DNA from: Nioella nitratireducens
GTDB taxonomy: Bacteria; Pseudomonadota; Alphaproteobacteria; Rhodobacterales; Rhodobacteraceae
Assembly (NCBI RefSeq): GCF_001879715.1
Contig: NZ_MNBW01000006.1
Location: 124,001 to 188,000, forward strand
Length of the DNA stretch: 64,000 bases
Direction: 5' to 3'
Shown here: piece after piece, positions 28,884 through 36,838 of the stretch
Layout of the letters: every line of letters begins with the position of its first letter
Position numbering within the stretch: position 1 is the stretch's first letter
Translations under genes and position numbers: made by a program
Notes under the pieces: generated by a model
Told to the model about the DNA's origin: nothing
Seen by the model: the letters and a program-made list of their open reading frames with translations, nothing else
The model's database searches: none

Positions 28884-28956
28884 TCACCAAAAAAAATAAA
28901 TCAGCAAGCGAGGAATTCCCATGGTTCCGGATCGGTCCTGTTGATTTAATTTGATA
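28884..28956. promoter_or_regulatory. Divergent xylR-xylF regulatory region with two XylR-like sites
   Basis: Site a (28884-28905), read on the minus strand, is CTGATTTATTTTTTTT. Site b (28940-28955), on the plus strand, is TTGATTTAATTTGAT. Both match YTGATTWAWWWWTTT seen before xylB. TTGATA at 28951-28956 is a weak -35 candidate for xylF, so a repressor on site b would block it. Inference only. Confidence 0.4.
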
Positions 28957-29038
28957 CGCGAAAAAAATAGTGCTAGAGGTTGTTGGCATAGCGGGACACT
29001 CACAACCGGGGCCCGCGACATGTGATAGGGAGGAAATT

Positions 29039-30067
29039 ATGAAGTTTCTTAAGCGTGCGGCCGTAACGGTCGCTGCAGCAACCATGGCGACGTCCGCCTT
29101 CGCGCAGGACATCACCGTCGGCGTGAGCTGGTCGAACTTCCAGGAAGAGCGTTGGGCAACCGACGAGGCGGCCATCGTGGCGGCACTGGACGAAGCCGGT
29201 GCAGAATACGTCTCGGCCGACGCTCAGTCGTCCGCATCCAAGCAGTTGTCGGACATCGAAAGCCTGATCGCTCAGGGCGTGGATGCCCTGATCATTCTTG
29301 CACAAGATGCCGACGCTATCGGCCCCGCCGTTCAGGCGGCTGCCGACGAAGGTATCCCGGTCATCGCCTATGACCGTCTGATCGAAGACCCGCGGGCCTT
29401 TTACCTGACCTTCGACAACGTGGAAGTGGGCCGGATGCAGGCGCGCGCGGTTCTGGAAGCAGCGCCGACCGGTCGGTACGTCATGATCAAGGGCTCGCCC
29501 ACTGACCCGAACGCAGACTTCCTGCGCGGTGGTCAGCAGGAAGTCCTGCAAGCGGCAATCGACGCCGGTGACATCGAAATCGTGGGCGAAGCCTACACCG
29601 ATGGCTGGCTGCCCGCGAACGCACAGCGCAACATGGAGCAGATCCTGACCGCGACCGACAACGGTGTTGACGCTGTCGTGGCCTCGAATGACGGCACCGC
29701 AGGTGGTGCTGTTGCCGCTCTGACCGCGCAAGGCATGGACGGTATTCCGGTCTCTGGCCAGGATGGCGACCACGCCGCCCTGAACCGGATCGCGCTTGGC
29801 ACCCAGACCGTGTCTGTGTGGAAAGACTCGCGTGACCTTGGCCGCAATGCCGCCGAGATCGCCGTTGCTCTGGCCAACGGCTCTGCGATGGCCGACATCG
29901 ACGGCTCTCAGGAATGGACGTCGCCCGGCGGCACCACCATGACCTCGATGTTCCTCGCGCCGGTTCCGATCACCGCCGATAACCTGAGCGTTGTCGTCGA
30001 TGCGGGCTGGATCGACCTTGAGACCCTGTGTCAGGGTGTCACTGATGGCCCTGCCCCCTGTAACTGA
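29039..30067 (+). CDS. xylF: D-xylose ABC transporter substrate-binding protein
   Basis: 342 aa periplasmic sugar-binding protein of the XylF/RbsB fold. The signal peptide is about 1-22 (ATSAFA before QD). XylF-type stretches include VGVSWSNFQEERW, VIAYDRLIEDP, KGSPTDPNADFLRGGQ, VASNDGTAGG and VSGQDGD. The ATG at 29039 follows GGGAGG; the frame opens earlier at 28970 inside the promoter. It is followed by a stem-loop that probably protects its mRNA. Confidence 0.96.
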   Translation: MKFLKRAAVTVAAATMATSAFAQDITVGVSWSNFQEERWATDEAAIVAALDEAGAEYVSADAQSSASKQLSDIESLIAQGVDALIILAQDADAIGPAVQAAADEGIPVIAYDRLIEDPRAFYLTFDNVEVGRMQARAVLEAAPTGRYVMIKGSPTDPNADFLRGGQQEVLQAAIDAGDIEIVGEAYTDGWLPANAQRNMEQILTATDNGVDAVVASNDGTAGGAVAALTAQGMDGIPVSGQDGDHAALNRIALGTQTVSVWKDSRDLGRNAAEIAVALANGSAMADIDGSQEWTSPGGTTMTSMFLAPVPITADNLSVVVDAGWIDLETLCQGVTDGPAPCN

Positions 30068-30094
30068 TCTGTGATATACTCATAGGCCTAATGC

Positions 30095-30127
30095 GATACG
30101 CCCCGCCCCTTGGCGCCGGGGCGTATC
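30095..30127 (+). promoter_or_regulatory. Stem-loop between xylF and xylH
   Basis: Perfect 11-bp stem GATACGCCCCG / CGGGGCGTATC with an 11-nt loop and no T-run. It is suited to blocking 3' exonucleases or partial attenuation, leaving xylF mRNA in excess over xylHG. Confidence 0.6.
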
Positions 30128-30157
30128 ACCCCAAACGCTGAACTCTGGAGTCCGGAC

Positions 30158-31453
30158 ATGACCGACACCACGTCTCAGCCAATCCCCTCGCAACGCAAGA
30201 ACCTCGCGCAGCAGCTTGAGCTGGACACGCGCCTGTTGGGGATGGTTGGCGCCTTTGTTATTCTTTGCCTCGCCTTCAATTTCGTGACCGAAGGTCGTTT
30301 CCTGACCCCCCGCAACGTCTTTAACCTGACGGTGCAAACGGTGTCGGTGGCGATCATGGCCTGCGGGATGGTGTTCGTTATCGTAACCCGAAACATCGAC
30401 CTGTCTGTCGGTGCGCTGCTGGCGACCTGTTCGGCCGTCATGGCCGTGACGCAGACAGATATCCTGCCCAACATGCTCGGGCTCGAACTTGGACACCCGG
30501 CGATTGCGCCCATTGCCATCATCGTCGGGCTGGTGACCGGGGCGATCATCGGCGCCTTTCAGGGGTGGCTGATCGGGTATCTCACCATACCTGCCTTCAT
30601 CGTCACGCTCGGCGGGCTTCTGGTCTGGCGAAATGTCGGCTGGTACCTGACCCGCGGCCAGACCATCGGCCCGCTTGACGAGACCTTCATGGCCTTTGGC
30701 GGCACCAACGGCACGCTTGGTGTCACCTTGTCCTGGATCGTCGGGGTTCTTCTGACGCTGGCCGCCATCGCCGCAATGTGGAGCGGGCGCCGGTCGAAGG
30801 CATCGCATGGCTTCCCGGTCAAGCCGATGTGGGCCGAGTTCACCATGTCCGGTCTTGCCGCGGGGTCGATCCTTGGCTTCATCTGGATCCTGAACTCTTA
30901 CGAAATCCCCACCCGCCGCCTGCAACGCCTGTTCGAAGCGCGCGGCGAGATCATGCCCGACGGCTATACCGAAGCCTACGGCCTGCCGATCTCGGTTTTC
31001 GTCCTGATCGCGGTGGCTATCGGCCTTACCATCATGGCACAGCGGACCCGTTTGGGGCGCTATATCTTCGCCACGGGCGGCAACCCGGATGCGGCGGAAC
31101 TGTCGGGCATCAACACCCGCCTGCTGACGGTCAAGGTCTTTGCCCTGATGGGCGGGCTCTGCGCGTTGTCGGCGGTCGTGGCCTCGGCCCGTCTGGCCAA
31201 CCACACCAACGACATCGGCACGCTCGACGAATTGCGCGTGATCGCCGCTGCCGTCATCGGGGGCACCGCGCTCTCGGGCGGGATCGGCACCATTCACGGG
31301 GCCATTCTCGGGGCGTTGATCATGCAGTCGCTGCAATCGGGTATGGCCATGGTCGGCGTCGACGCGCCGTTCCAGAACATCGTCGTGGGCATCGTGCTGG
31401 TGGCAGCCGTGCTGATCGACATCATCTATCGCAAACGCACGGGGGCGCACTGA
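30158..31453 (+). CDS. xylH: D-xylose ABC transporter permease
   Basis: 431 aa, about 10 membrane helices, BPD_transp_2 family. [16 protein letters not shown] near 90-105 and the late [15 protein letters not shown] and [16 protein letters not shown] segments are typical of XylH/RbsC permeases. The ATG at 30158 follows CTGGAG. It starts 90 bases after xylF, and xylG starts 1 base after its stop. Confidence 0.95.
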   Translation: MTDTTSQPIPSQRKNLAQQLELDTRLLGMVGAFVILCLAFNFVTEGRFLTPRNVFNLTVQTVSVAIMACGMVFVIVTRNIDLSVGALLATCSAVMAVTQTDILPNMLGLELGHPAIAPIAIIVGLVTGAIIGAFQGWLIGYLTIPAFIVTLGGLLVWRNVGWYLTRGQTIGPLDETFMAFGGTNGTLGVTLSWIVGVLLTLAAIAAMWSGRRSKASHGFPVKPMWAEFTMSGLAAGSILGFIWILNSYEIPTRRLQRLFEARGEIMPDGYTEAYGLPISVFVLIAVAIGLTIMAQRTRLGRYIFATGGNPDAAELSGINTRLLTVKVFALMGGLCALSAVVASARLANHTNDIGTLDELRVIAAAVIGGTALSGGIGTIHGAILGALIMQSLQSGMAMVGVDAPFQNIVVGIVLVAAVLIDIIYRKRTGAH

Positions 31454-31454
31454 T

Positions 31455-32207
31455 ATGGCGACACCACTTGTAGAAATGCGCGACATGTCGATCTCGTTCG
31501 GCGGGATCAAGGCGGTCGACCACGTATCGGTCGATCTGCATCCCGGCGAGGTCGTGGGTCTGCTTGGCCACAACGGGGCCGGTAAATCCACCCTGATCAA
31601 GATGCTGTCGGGGGCCTATACCCCCGATAGCGGCCAGATCTTCATCAATGGCGAAAAGGCCGATATCCACAATCCGCGGGACGCGCGGCGCTACAATATC
31701 GAGACGATCTACCAGACCCTCGCGCTGGCCGATAACCTCGATGCTGCGTCGAACCTGTTCCTCGGGCGAGAGCTGGTGACCCCCCTCGGGCTGGTCGATG
31801 ATGCCGCGATGGAGGCCGAAACGCGCAAGATCATGGGCCGCCTCAACCCGAACTTCCAGAAGTTCTCGGCGCCGGTCTCGGCCTTGTCGGGGGGGCAGCG
31901 GCAATCCGTTGCCATCGCCCGCGCGGTCTATTTCAACGCGCGTATCCTGATCATGGATGAGCCGACGGCGGCGCTTGGCCCGCACGAAACGCAGATGGTG
32001 GCCGAACTGATCCATCAGCTCAAGGCAGAGGGCATCGGCATTTTCCTGATCGACCATGACGTGCACCAGGTGATGAACTTGTGCGATCGGGCCAGCGTGA
32101 TGAAAAATGGCGAGCTGGTCGGGACCGTCAACGTCAAGGACGTGACCGACGATGACCTGCTTGGCATGATCATTCTCGGCAAGCATCCACACGAAACAGC
32201 GGCCTGA
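31455..32207 (+). CDS. xylG: Sugar ABC transporter ATPase, single-domain XylG
   Basis: 250 aa with one complete ATPase domain: Walker [10 protein letters not shown] near 38-46, signature [14 protein letters not shown], Walker [12 protein letters not shown] and a switch His (IDHDVHQV). E. coli XylG is about 513 aa with two fused domains; this form resembles FrcA-type single ATPases and should work as a homodimer. It is followed by a strong terminator closing xylFHG. Confidence 0.93.
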   Translation: MATPLVEMRDMSISFGGIKAVDHVSVDLHPGEVVGLLGHNGAGKSTLIKMLSGAYTPDSGQIFINGEKADIHNPRDARRYNIETIYQTLALADNLDAASNLFLGRELVTPLGLVDDAAMEAETRKIMGRLNPNFQKFSAPVSALSGGQRQSVAIARAVYFNARILIMDEPTAALGPHETQMVAELIHQLKAEGIGIFLIDHDVHQVMNLCDRASVMKNGELVGTVNVKDVTDDDLLGMIILGKHPHETAA

Positions 32208-32233
32208 TACAGGCCCCAAAGATTGATCAGTCC

Positions 32234-32266
32234 GATCCCCGGCAGTCTGTCTGCCGGGGATCTTTT
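32234..32266 (+). terminator. Terminator after xylFHG
   Basis: Perfect 12-bp stem GATCCCCGGCAG / CTGCCGGGGATC, loop TCTGT, then TTTT. Confidence 0.88.
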
Positions 32267-32415
32267 GTTCTCATGTTGCAATTTTGTCCATTCGACCTGT
32301 GGGACGGCACGTCCATGTGGACGGAATATGTAAATCTATTTTATAGACGCTCGGCCCCTGTTGTCTTTCGGGTGGCTTCCCGAAGTTTTGTGTTTGTGTG
32401 TAAAGGGGGTATTTG

Positions 32416-33354
32416 ATGGGAATGGCTGGTCCAGAGTGGGTCGCCGTCGACCGGACGGCGGATGGCATAAATGCATGGGCAGTCGGCTCGTCAGGGTCCA
32501 TCATCATGCGGGCACGGTCGGCGCAACGTCTGACATTGGCCGCCACTGATGACCTTGAAGCGGCGCTGCTGGAGGTGCTGGACCCCTGGTTGACGAATGG
32601 CCCCGTGCCCATCGTCGCCTCGGGATTACCGGTCGGGCCGCTCTTGGCGAAAGGGCCGGGCATGATCGACCTGCCGTGCGCCCCGTCCGAGATTTCGCCG
32701 ATCGCGTTCCCGACCACCGACCCCCGGCTCAACCTCTATGTCTTGCCCAAGTTCCATCAAGCGGCGCCGATTGCGGCAACAGATGGCGAAGAAGGGTTGC
32801 TGCGGGGGGTGTTCGTGGACCTGCCCGAGTTCGACGGAATGGTCTGTACGCCGGGTCTGGAAAGCCGGTGGGCCGAGGTGCAGGACCGCAGGTTGGTCAG
32901 CTTGCGCGGGTTTGTCACCGGGGCGATCCGCAATCACTTTGCCACCGAAGCCGCTTTGGATGCCGATGGCGAAGCTTTCGTGGATCCGGGCTTTGACCGT
33001 GACGTGTTTCGCCGGTCCGTCAAAAAGGGACTGACATTCCCAGAGGCCCTGACCCTCCACATCGCGGATCTGCTATCGGAATTGCGACATGGCACTGTCG
33101 AGGCCGTAACCGCCCGCGTGCGTCTGGCGGGCAAGCTGATCGGGGTTGAACTGGCCGCGATGCGCGACACGTGGATCGGGCGGCAGATCATCGTGATCGG
33201 CTCCGGCTTGATCGCCAGCCTCTACACAACCGCGTTGGAAACGCAGGGGGTGCCGGTGATGTGCCGTGCCCGCGAAGAATTGAGCCTCGTGGGTCTGAAA
33301 CACGCCTATGCGAGCCTATCCGAAATCCCCGACCGAGAGCGGCGCCGGACATAG
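32416..33354 (+). CDS. Degenerate 2-keto-3-deoxygalactonokinase-like protein (DgoK family)
   Basis: 312 aa. The overall pattern follows DgoK: an N-terminal actin-like start (WVAVDRTADGINAWAV), a GMVCTPGLESRWAEV stretch, FVTGAIRNHF, and the late LAGKLIGVELAAM and VIGSGLIASLY segments. The N-terminal phosphate loop, normally DWGTS-like, reads DRTADG, and the family R-G-E-E-T-Q segment reads GEEGLLRG. ATP binding or catalysis may therefore be lost. The ATG at 32416 follows AAAGGGGG. It precedes GAPDH and GabD genes on the same strand; the substrate is unknown. Confidence 0.65.
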   Translation: MGMAGPEWVAVDRTADGINAWAVGSSGSIIMRARSAQRLTLAATDDLEAALLEVLDPWLTNGPVPIVASGLPVGPLLAKGPGMIDLPCAPSEISPIAFPTTDPRLNLYVLPKFHQAAPIAATDGEEGLLRGVFVDLPEFDGMVCTPGLESRWAEVQDRRLVSLRGFVTGAIRNHFATEAALDADGEAFVDPGFDRDVFRRSVKKGLTFPEALTLHIADLLSELRHGTVEAVTARVRLAGKLIGVELAAMRDTWIGRQIIVIGSGLIASLYTTALETQGVPVMCRAREELSLVGLKHAYASLSEIPDRERRRT

Positions 33355-33443
33355 ATGCGGCGGCGACAGCAGCAGGCCATGGCGGCTTGAACCCTGCGCC
33401 CGCCCGTGCATGACTGCGCGCGAGTCGGGCGAGGGACAGGATC

Positions 33444-34430
33444 ATGATCAGAATTGCCATCAACGGGTTCGGGCGGATAGGCCGCTCGGTGCTGCGGGCG
33501 TGGCTGACATCGGATGCGTGGGACGAGATCGAGGTCGTCGGTGTGAACGACATCGCCCCGCTTGAAACCTGCGCCTACCTTTTTGAATATGACAGCGTGT
33601 TTGGCCCCTTTCCGGGCGGGGTAGTGGCCGAACCTGGCGCCTTGATCGCCGCGGGCCGGCGCATTCCCTTCACGCAACAACCCGATCTTGCGGCCCTCGA
33701 CCTGACGGGCGTTGACGTGTTGATGGAATGCACCGGACGCGCCAAGGACCGCGCGATTGCCGAACAGGGGCTGACCGCAGGCGCCGCGCGTGTGCTGATT
33801 TCCGGTCCGTGCCCCGAGGCGGATCTGACCGTGGTCTTGGGGGCCAATGACGAGCGGCTAAGCACGGGCCACCGCATCGTGTCTAACGCCTCTTGCACCA
33901 CCAACGCCCTTGCCCCGCTGGTGCGGGTGCTGGACGATGCCTATGGACTGGAAACCGCGCTGATGACCACGGTGCACTGCTATACCGGCAGCCAGCCAAC
34001 GGTAGACATGCCGATGGCCAACCCCGCCCGCAGCCGGGCCGCCGCACTGTCGATGGTGCCGACCACGACAAGCGCCGAAAGGCTGGTCGATCTGGTGCTG
34101 CCGCATCTGGCGGGGCGGATCACCGGATCGGCGGTCCGGGTGCCAACGGCGAGCGTGTCCTGTGTCGATCTGGCCGTGATCACCCGCGAGCGGCCCGGAG
34201 CCGACGCGGCGCGCAGCCTGTTGGCCTCTGCGGGGGGCGTGATTGGATATACCGAAAAGCCGCTGGTGTCGTCAGACCTGCGGCAACGCCCTGAATCGCT
34301 GATCGTCGCGGGGCCAGAAATCAAACGGTCGAAGGGCGGAATGCTCCGCGTTTTTGGCTGGTATGACAACGAATGGGGCTTTTCGGCCCGGATGCTGGAC
34401 GTTGCCCGCCGCATGGGCGGATTGACCTGA
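33444..34430 (+). CDS. gap: Type I glyceraldehyde-3-phosphate dehydrogenase
   Basis: 328 aa. The NAD site INGFGRIGR is at 5-13, the catalytic C151 lies in SNASCTTN, the catalytic His is in TVHCYTGSQ, and the C-terminal GWYDNEWGFS is present. It oxidises glyceraldehyde 3-phosphate or, if an Epd-like variant, erythrose 4-phosphate. Its place before gabD rather than beside tkt/pgk suggests a paralogue with a special role. GAGGGACAGG lies before the ATG. The gabD start is 11 bases after its stop. Confidence 0.9.
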   Translation: MIRIAINGFGRIGRSVLRAWLTSDAWDEIEVVGVNDIAPLETCAYLFEYDSVFGPFPGGVVAEPGALIAAGRRIPFTQQPDLAALDLTGVDVLMECTGRAKDRAIAEQGLTAGAARVLISGPCPEADLTVVLGANDERLSTGHRIVSNASCTTNALAPLVRVLDDAYGLETALMTTVHCYTGSQPTVDMPMANPARSRAAALSMVPTTTSAERLVDLVLPHLAGRITGSAVRVPTASVSCVDLAVITRERPGADAARSLLASAGGVIGYTEKPLVSSDLRQRPESLIVAGPEIKRSKGGMLRVFGWYDNEWGFSARMLDVARRMGGLT

Positions 34431-34441
34431 GGAGAAAAAGA

Positions 34442-35890
34442 ATGAGCGGATACAAGACGTGGTTGCGCGAGGGAAATTTCGTTGACGGTGAATGGATCGC
34501 GGCCGACAGCGGCGCGACCATCGACGTGACCAACCCCGCCACGGGCGAGGTGATCGGTACCGTCCCAAATGCGGGCGACGCTGAAACCAAGCGCGCGATT
34601 GCAGCCGCCGGGGCGGCGTTTCCGGCATTTGCGGGGACCGACCTGATGACCCGCGTGGGCCTGTTGTGGACGCTGCACGACGCGCTGATGGACAACCAGA
34701 AAGACCTTGCCGAATTGCTGACGGTCGAGATGGGCAAGCCGCTGGCCGAGGCCATGGGCGAGATTGCCATTGGCGCCCAGTACGTTAGGTGGTTCGCCGA
34801 GGAAGCCCGCCGTGCCAAGGGCGAGGTGGTGCCCGCTGGCGTCAACGGCCGCCGCATCCTTGTGACGCGGCATCCTGTTGGTGTTGTGGGGATGATCACG
34901 CCGTGGAATTTCCCGTCGTCCATGTTGGCCCGCAAGGTGGCGCCGGCCCTGGCCGTGGGCTGCACCGTGGTGGCGAAACCGGCGACGGCGACGCCTTATT
35001 CGGGGCTGGCCTGGGCTGCGTTGGCGGAAGAGGTCGGCTTCCCGAAGGGCACTGTGAACATCCTCACCGGGTCGGCCCGCAAGATCGCGGGTGCGATGAT
35101 GGAAAGCCCTGTGGTGCGCAAGATCACCTTCACCGGATCGACCGAAGTCGGCAAGGAACTGATCCGGCAAAGCGCTGATACCGTTAAGAAAGTTTCCATG
35201 GAACTGGGCGGCAACGCGCCTTTCATCGTGTTCGACGACGCCGATCTGGAACGCGCGGTCGAGGGGGCGATGGTCTCGAAATTCCGCAACGCCGGGCAGA
35301 CCTGTGTCTGTGCCAACCGGATGTATGTGCAATCCGGCATCTATGATGCGTTCGTGGCGAAACTGGTCGAGAAAACCGAGGCGCTGAAGGTCGGCAACGG
35401 GCTGGACGATGGTGTTGAGCAGGGGCCGATGGTAGACATTGATGCCGTTGAAAAGGTTGAAGAATTCATCGCGGACGCGACGGCAAAGGGTGGCGTGGTC
35501 GCCACCGGCGGTGCGCGGCATGGCAATGGTGGCAGCTACTTTGCACCGACCGTGATCCAGAACGCCACGCAGGACATGAAATTCGCGCGGGAAGAGATCT
35601 TCGGTCCGCTCGCCCCGGTGTTCAAATTCGAGACCGAGGACGAGGCCATTTCGATGGCCAACGACACCGAGTTCGGGCTGGCCTGCTATGCCTATACCTC
35701 TGATTTATCAAGAGCTTTCCGGCTGAATGAAGGTCTGGAATACGGCATGATCGGCATCAACTCGGGCCTGATTACCACCGTGGAAGCGCCGTTTGGTGGT
35801 GTCAAGGAAAGCGGCATGGGCAAAGAGGGTGGCAGTCAGGGACTCGACGATTACCTGGACACAAAATACGTCTGCATCGACGGAATCTGA
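34442..35890 (+). CDS. gabD: NADP-dependent succinate-semialdehyde dehydrogenase
   Basis: 482 aa, the same length as E. coli GabD, with matching landmarks: TPWNFPS, FTGSTEVGK, the catalytic Glu in ELGGNAPFIVFDDADL, and C288 in GQTCVCAN. It oxidises succinate semialdehyde to succinate; related enzymes use alpha-ketoglutarate semialdehyde or glutarate semialdehyde, so pentose or amino-acid links are possible. AGGAGA precedes the ATG. It is last in a three-gene run after xylFHG. Confidence 0.92.
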   Translation: MSGYKTWLREGNFVDGEWIAADSGATIDVTNPATGEVIGTVPNAGDAETKRAIAAAGAAFPAFAGTDLMTRVGLLWTLHDALMDNQKDLAELLTVEMGKPLAEAMGEIAIGAQYVRWFAEEARRAKGEVVPAGVNGRRILVTRHPVGVVGMITPWNFPSSMLARKVAPALAVGCTVVAKPATATPYSGLAWAALAEEVGFPKGTVNILTGSARKIAGAMMESPVVRKITFTGSTEVGKELIRQSADTVKKVSMELGGNAPFIVFDDADLERAVEGAMVSKFRNAGQTCVCANRMYVQSGIYDAFVAKLVEKTEALKVGNGLDDGVEQGPMVDIDAVEKVEEFIADATAKGGVVATGGARHGNGGSYFAPTVIQNATQDMKFAREEIFGPLAPVFKFETEDEAISMANDTEFGLACYAYTSDLSRAFRLNEGLEYGMIGINSGLITTVEAPFGGVKESGMGKEGGSQGLDDYLDTKYVCIDGI

Positions 35891-35944
35891 GGGTCGGATG
35901 CGGGGGGGCCTTACCCTGCCTTGCGGCCCCAAAAGGGGGTGTCG

Positions 35945-35988
35945 CCATGCGTGCACCCCCTGTACACCCCCCGTGCACCCCCCGTGCA
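35945..35988 (-). repeat. Tandem 11-bp repeats, inverse orientation of the 20889 array
   Basis: Plus-strand units CCCCCTGTACA (35956), CCCCCCGTGCA (35967) and CCCCCCGTGCA (35978), preceded by a degenerate unit at 35945. On the minus strand this is TGYACGGGGGG, the consensus of the array at 20889-20932. Both arrays span 44 bp. Confidence 0.75.
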
Positions 35989-36032
35989 TACGAAATGCGG
36001 ATCTCGGTCGGCGGGCCGGGCAAGGCGCGAGC

Positions 36033-36066
36033 GGAGAGAGATCCCTGCTTTCGCGGGGATGACAGG
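36033..36066. repeat. Dispersed-type inverted repeat (GAGATCCC...GGGATGACAG)
   Basis: ATCCCTGC, loop TTTC, GCGGGGAT with one G-U pair, flanked by GAGAG and GACAGGG. Similar short elements are scattered between genes in many proteobacteria; only this copy was noticed here. It sits 3' of gabD and 3' of the minus-strand GntR gene and may act as a terminator. Confidence 0.55.
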
Positions 36067-36090
36067 GTGTGGGGTGAAGGACGGCGCTGA

Positions 36091-36786
36091 TCAGCCGCCG
36101 AGCGTGACGCCATAGGCGGCGGGGCCCGCCATGCGCAGGGATTGCCGGGCCAGCACCTTGCCCCCGGCGTCGCGGGCGACGCGGGTCAGGCACAGAAGGC
36201 CGGTGTGGCGGTCACAGGCGAGGGCCACGGAATCCCCCATCGTTGTGATGTCGGCATGTAGCCGGTCCTCGACCTGCGTGGGCGTCAGGGCGAGGTCTGC
36301 GAGCAGATCGAGAAAATCGGCAGGCTGATCCTCATCCAACGCGGGGATGAGGTCGATCGGGATCAGCACCTCTTCCAGCGCGAAGCGGTCGCCGCCGGAT
36401 TTCAGGGTGCGGCTGAGGGCGTGGACCGGACCGGGGAAGAGCTTGGCTTCTTCGCCCTCGGGCGCGCGCTCGGTTACCTTGGCACGAAAGACCTCTAGCG
36501 GCAGAGGCGCGCCGTCGGGCAAGGTCAGGCGGTGGAAATCGGTGGGCGTCGCGGCGGCCGCGGTCGTCGGTTCTGCAACGATGGTGCCGCGTCCGGGTTT
36601 GCGGTGCAGATGGCCCGCGCTTTCCAGCGTCATCAGCGCGCGGCGCATGGTGCCTTGGCTGACGCCGAATTCTGCGGCCAGTTCGAATTCGTTGCCCAAG
36701 CGCGTGCCGACCGGCCAAACGCCGGTTTCGATCCGGCGCAGAACTTCGGTTTCGGCGGTCTTGTAGAGCGGAACACGCGCCATCAT
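36091..36786 (-). CDS. GntR-family regulator, HutC/UTRA subfamily
   Basis: 231 aa. The N-terminal winged helix (about 8-70) has LGNEFELAAEFGVSQGTMRRALMTLESAGHL, followed by a UTRA effector domain (about 90-225). The start has two adjacent ATG codons (36784-36786 preferred). It is monocistronic, convergent with gabD and followed on the same strand by nothing close. The effector is unknown; UTRA domains bind small molecules such as N-acetylglucosamine 6-phosphate, urocanate or fatty acids. Confidence 0.88.
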   Translation of the reverse strand: MMARVPLYKTAETEVLRRIETGVWPVGTRLGNEFELAAEFGVSQGTMRRALMTLESAGHLHRKPGRGTIVAEPTTAAAATPTDFHRLTLPDGAPLPLEVFRAKVTERAPEGEEAKLFPGPVHALSRTLKSGGDRFALEEVLIPIDLIPALDEDQPADFLDLLADLALTPTQVEDRLHADITTMGDSVALACDRHTGLLCLTRVARDAGGKVLARQSLRMAGPAAYGVTLGG

Positions 36787-36838
36787 GGGTCTCCTCGTTA
36801 CTTCTTATACATGAGTTAGGCCAGCATGGCGGTGCAGG

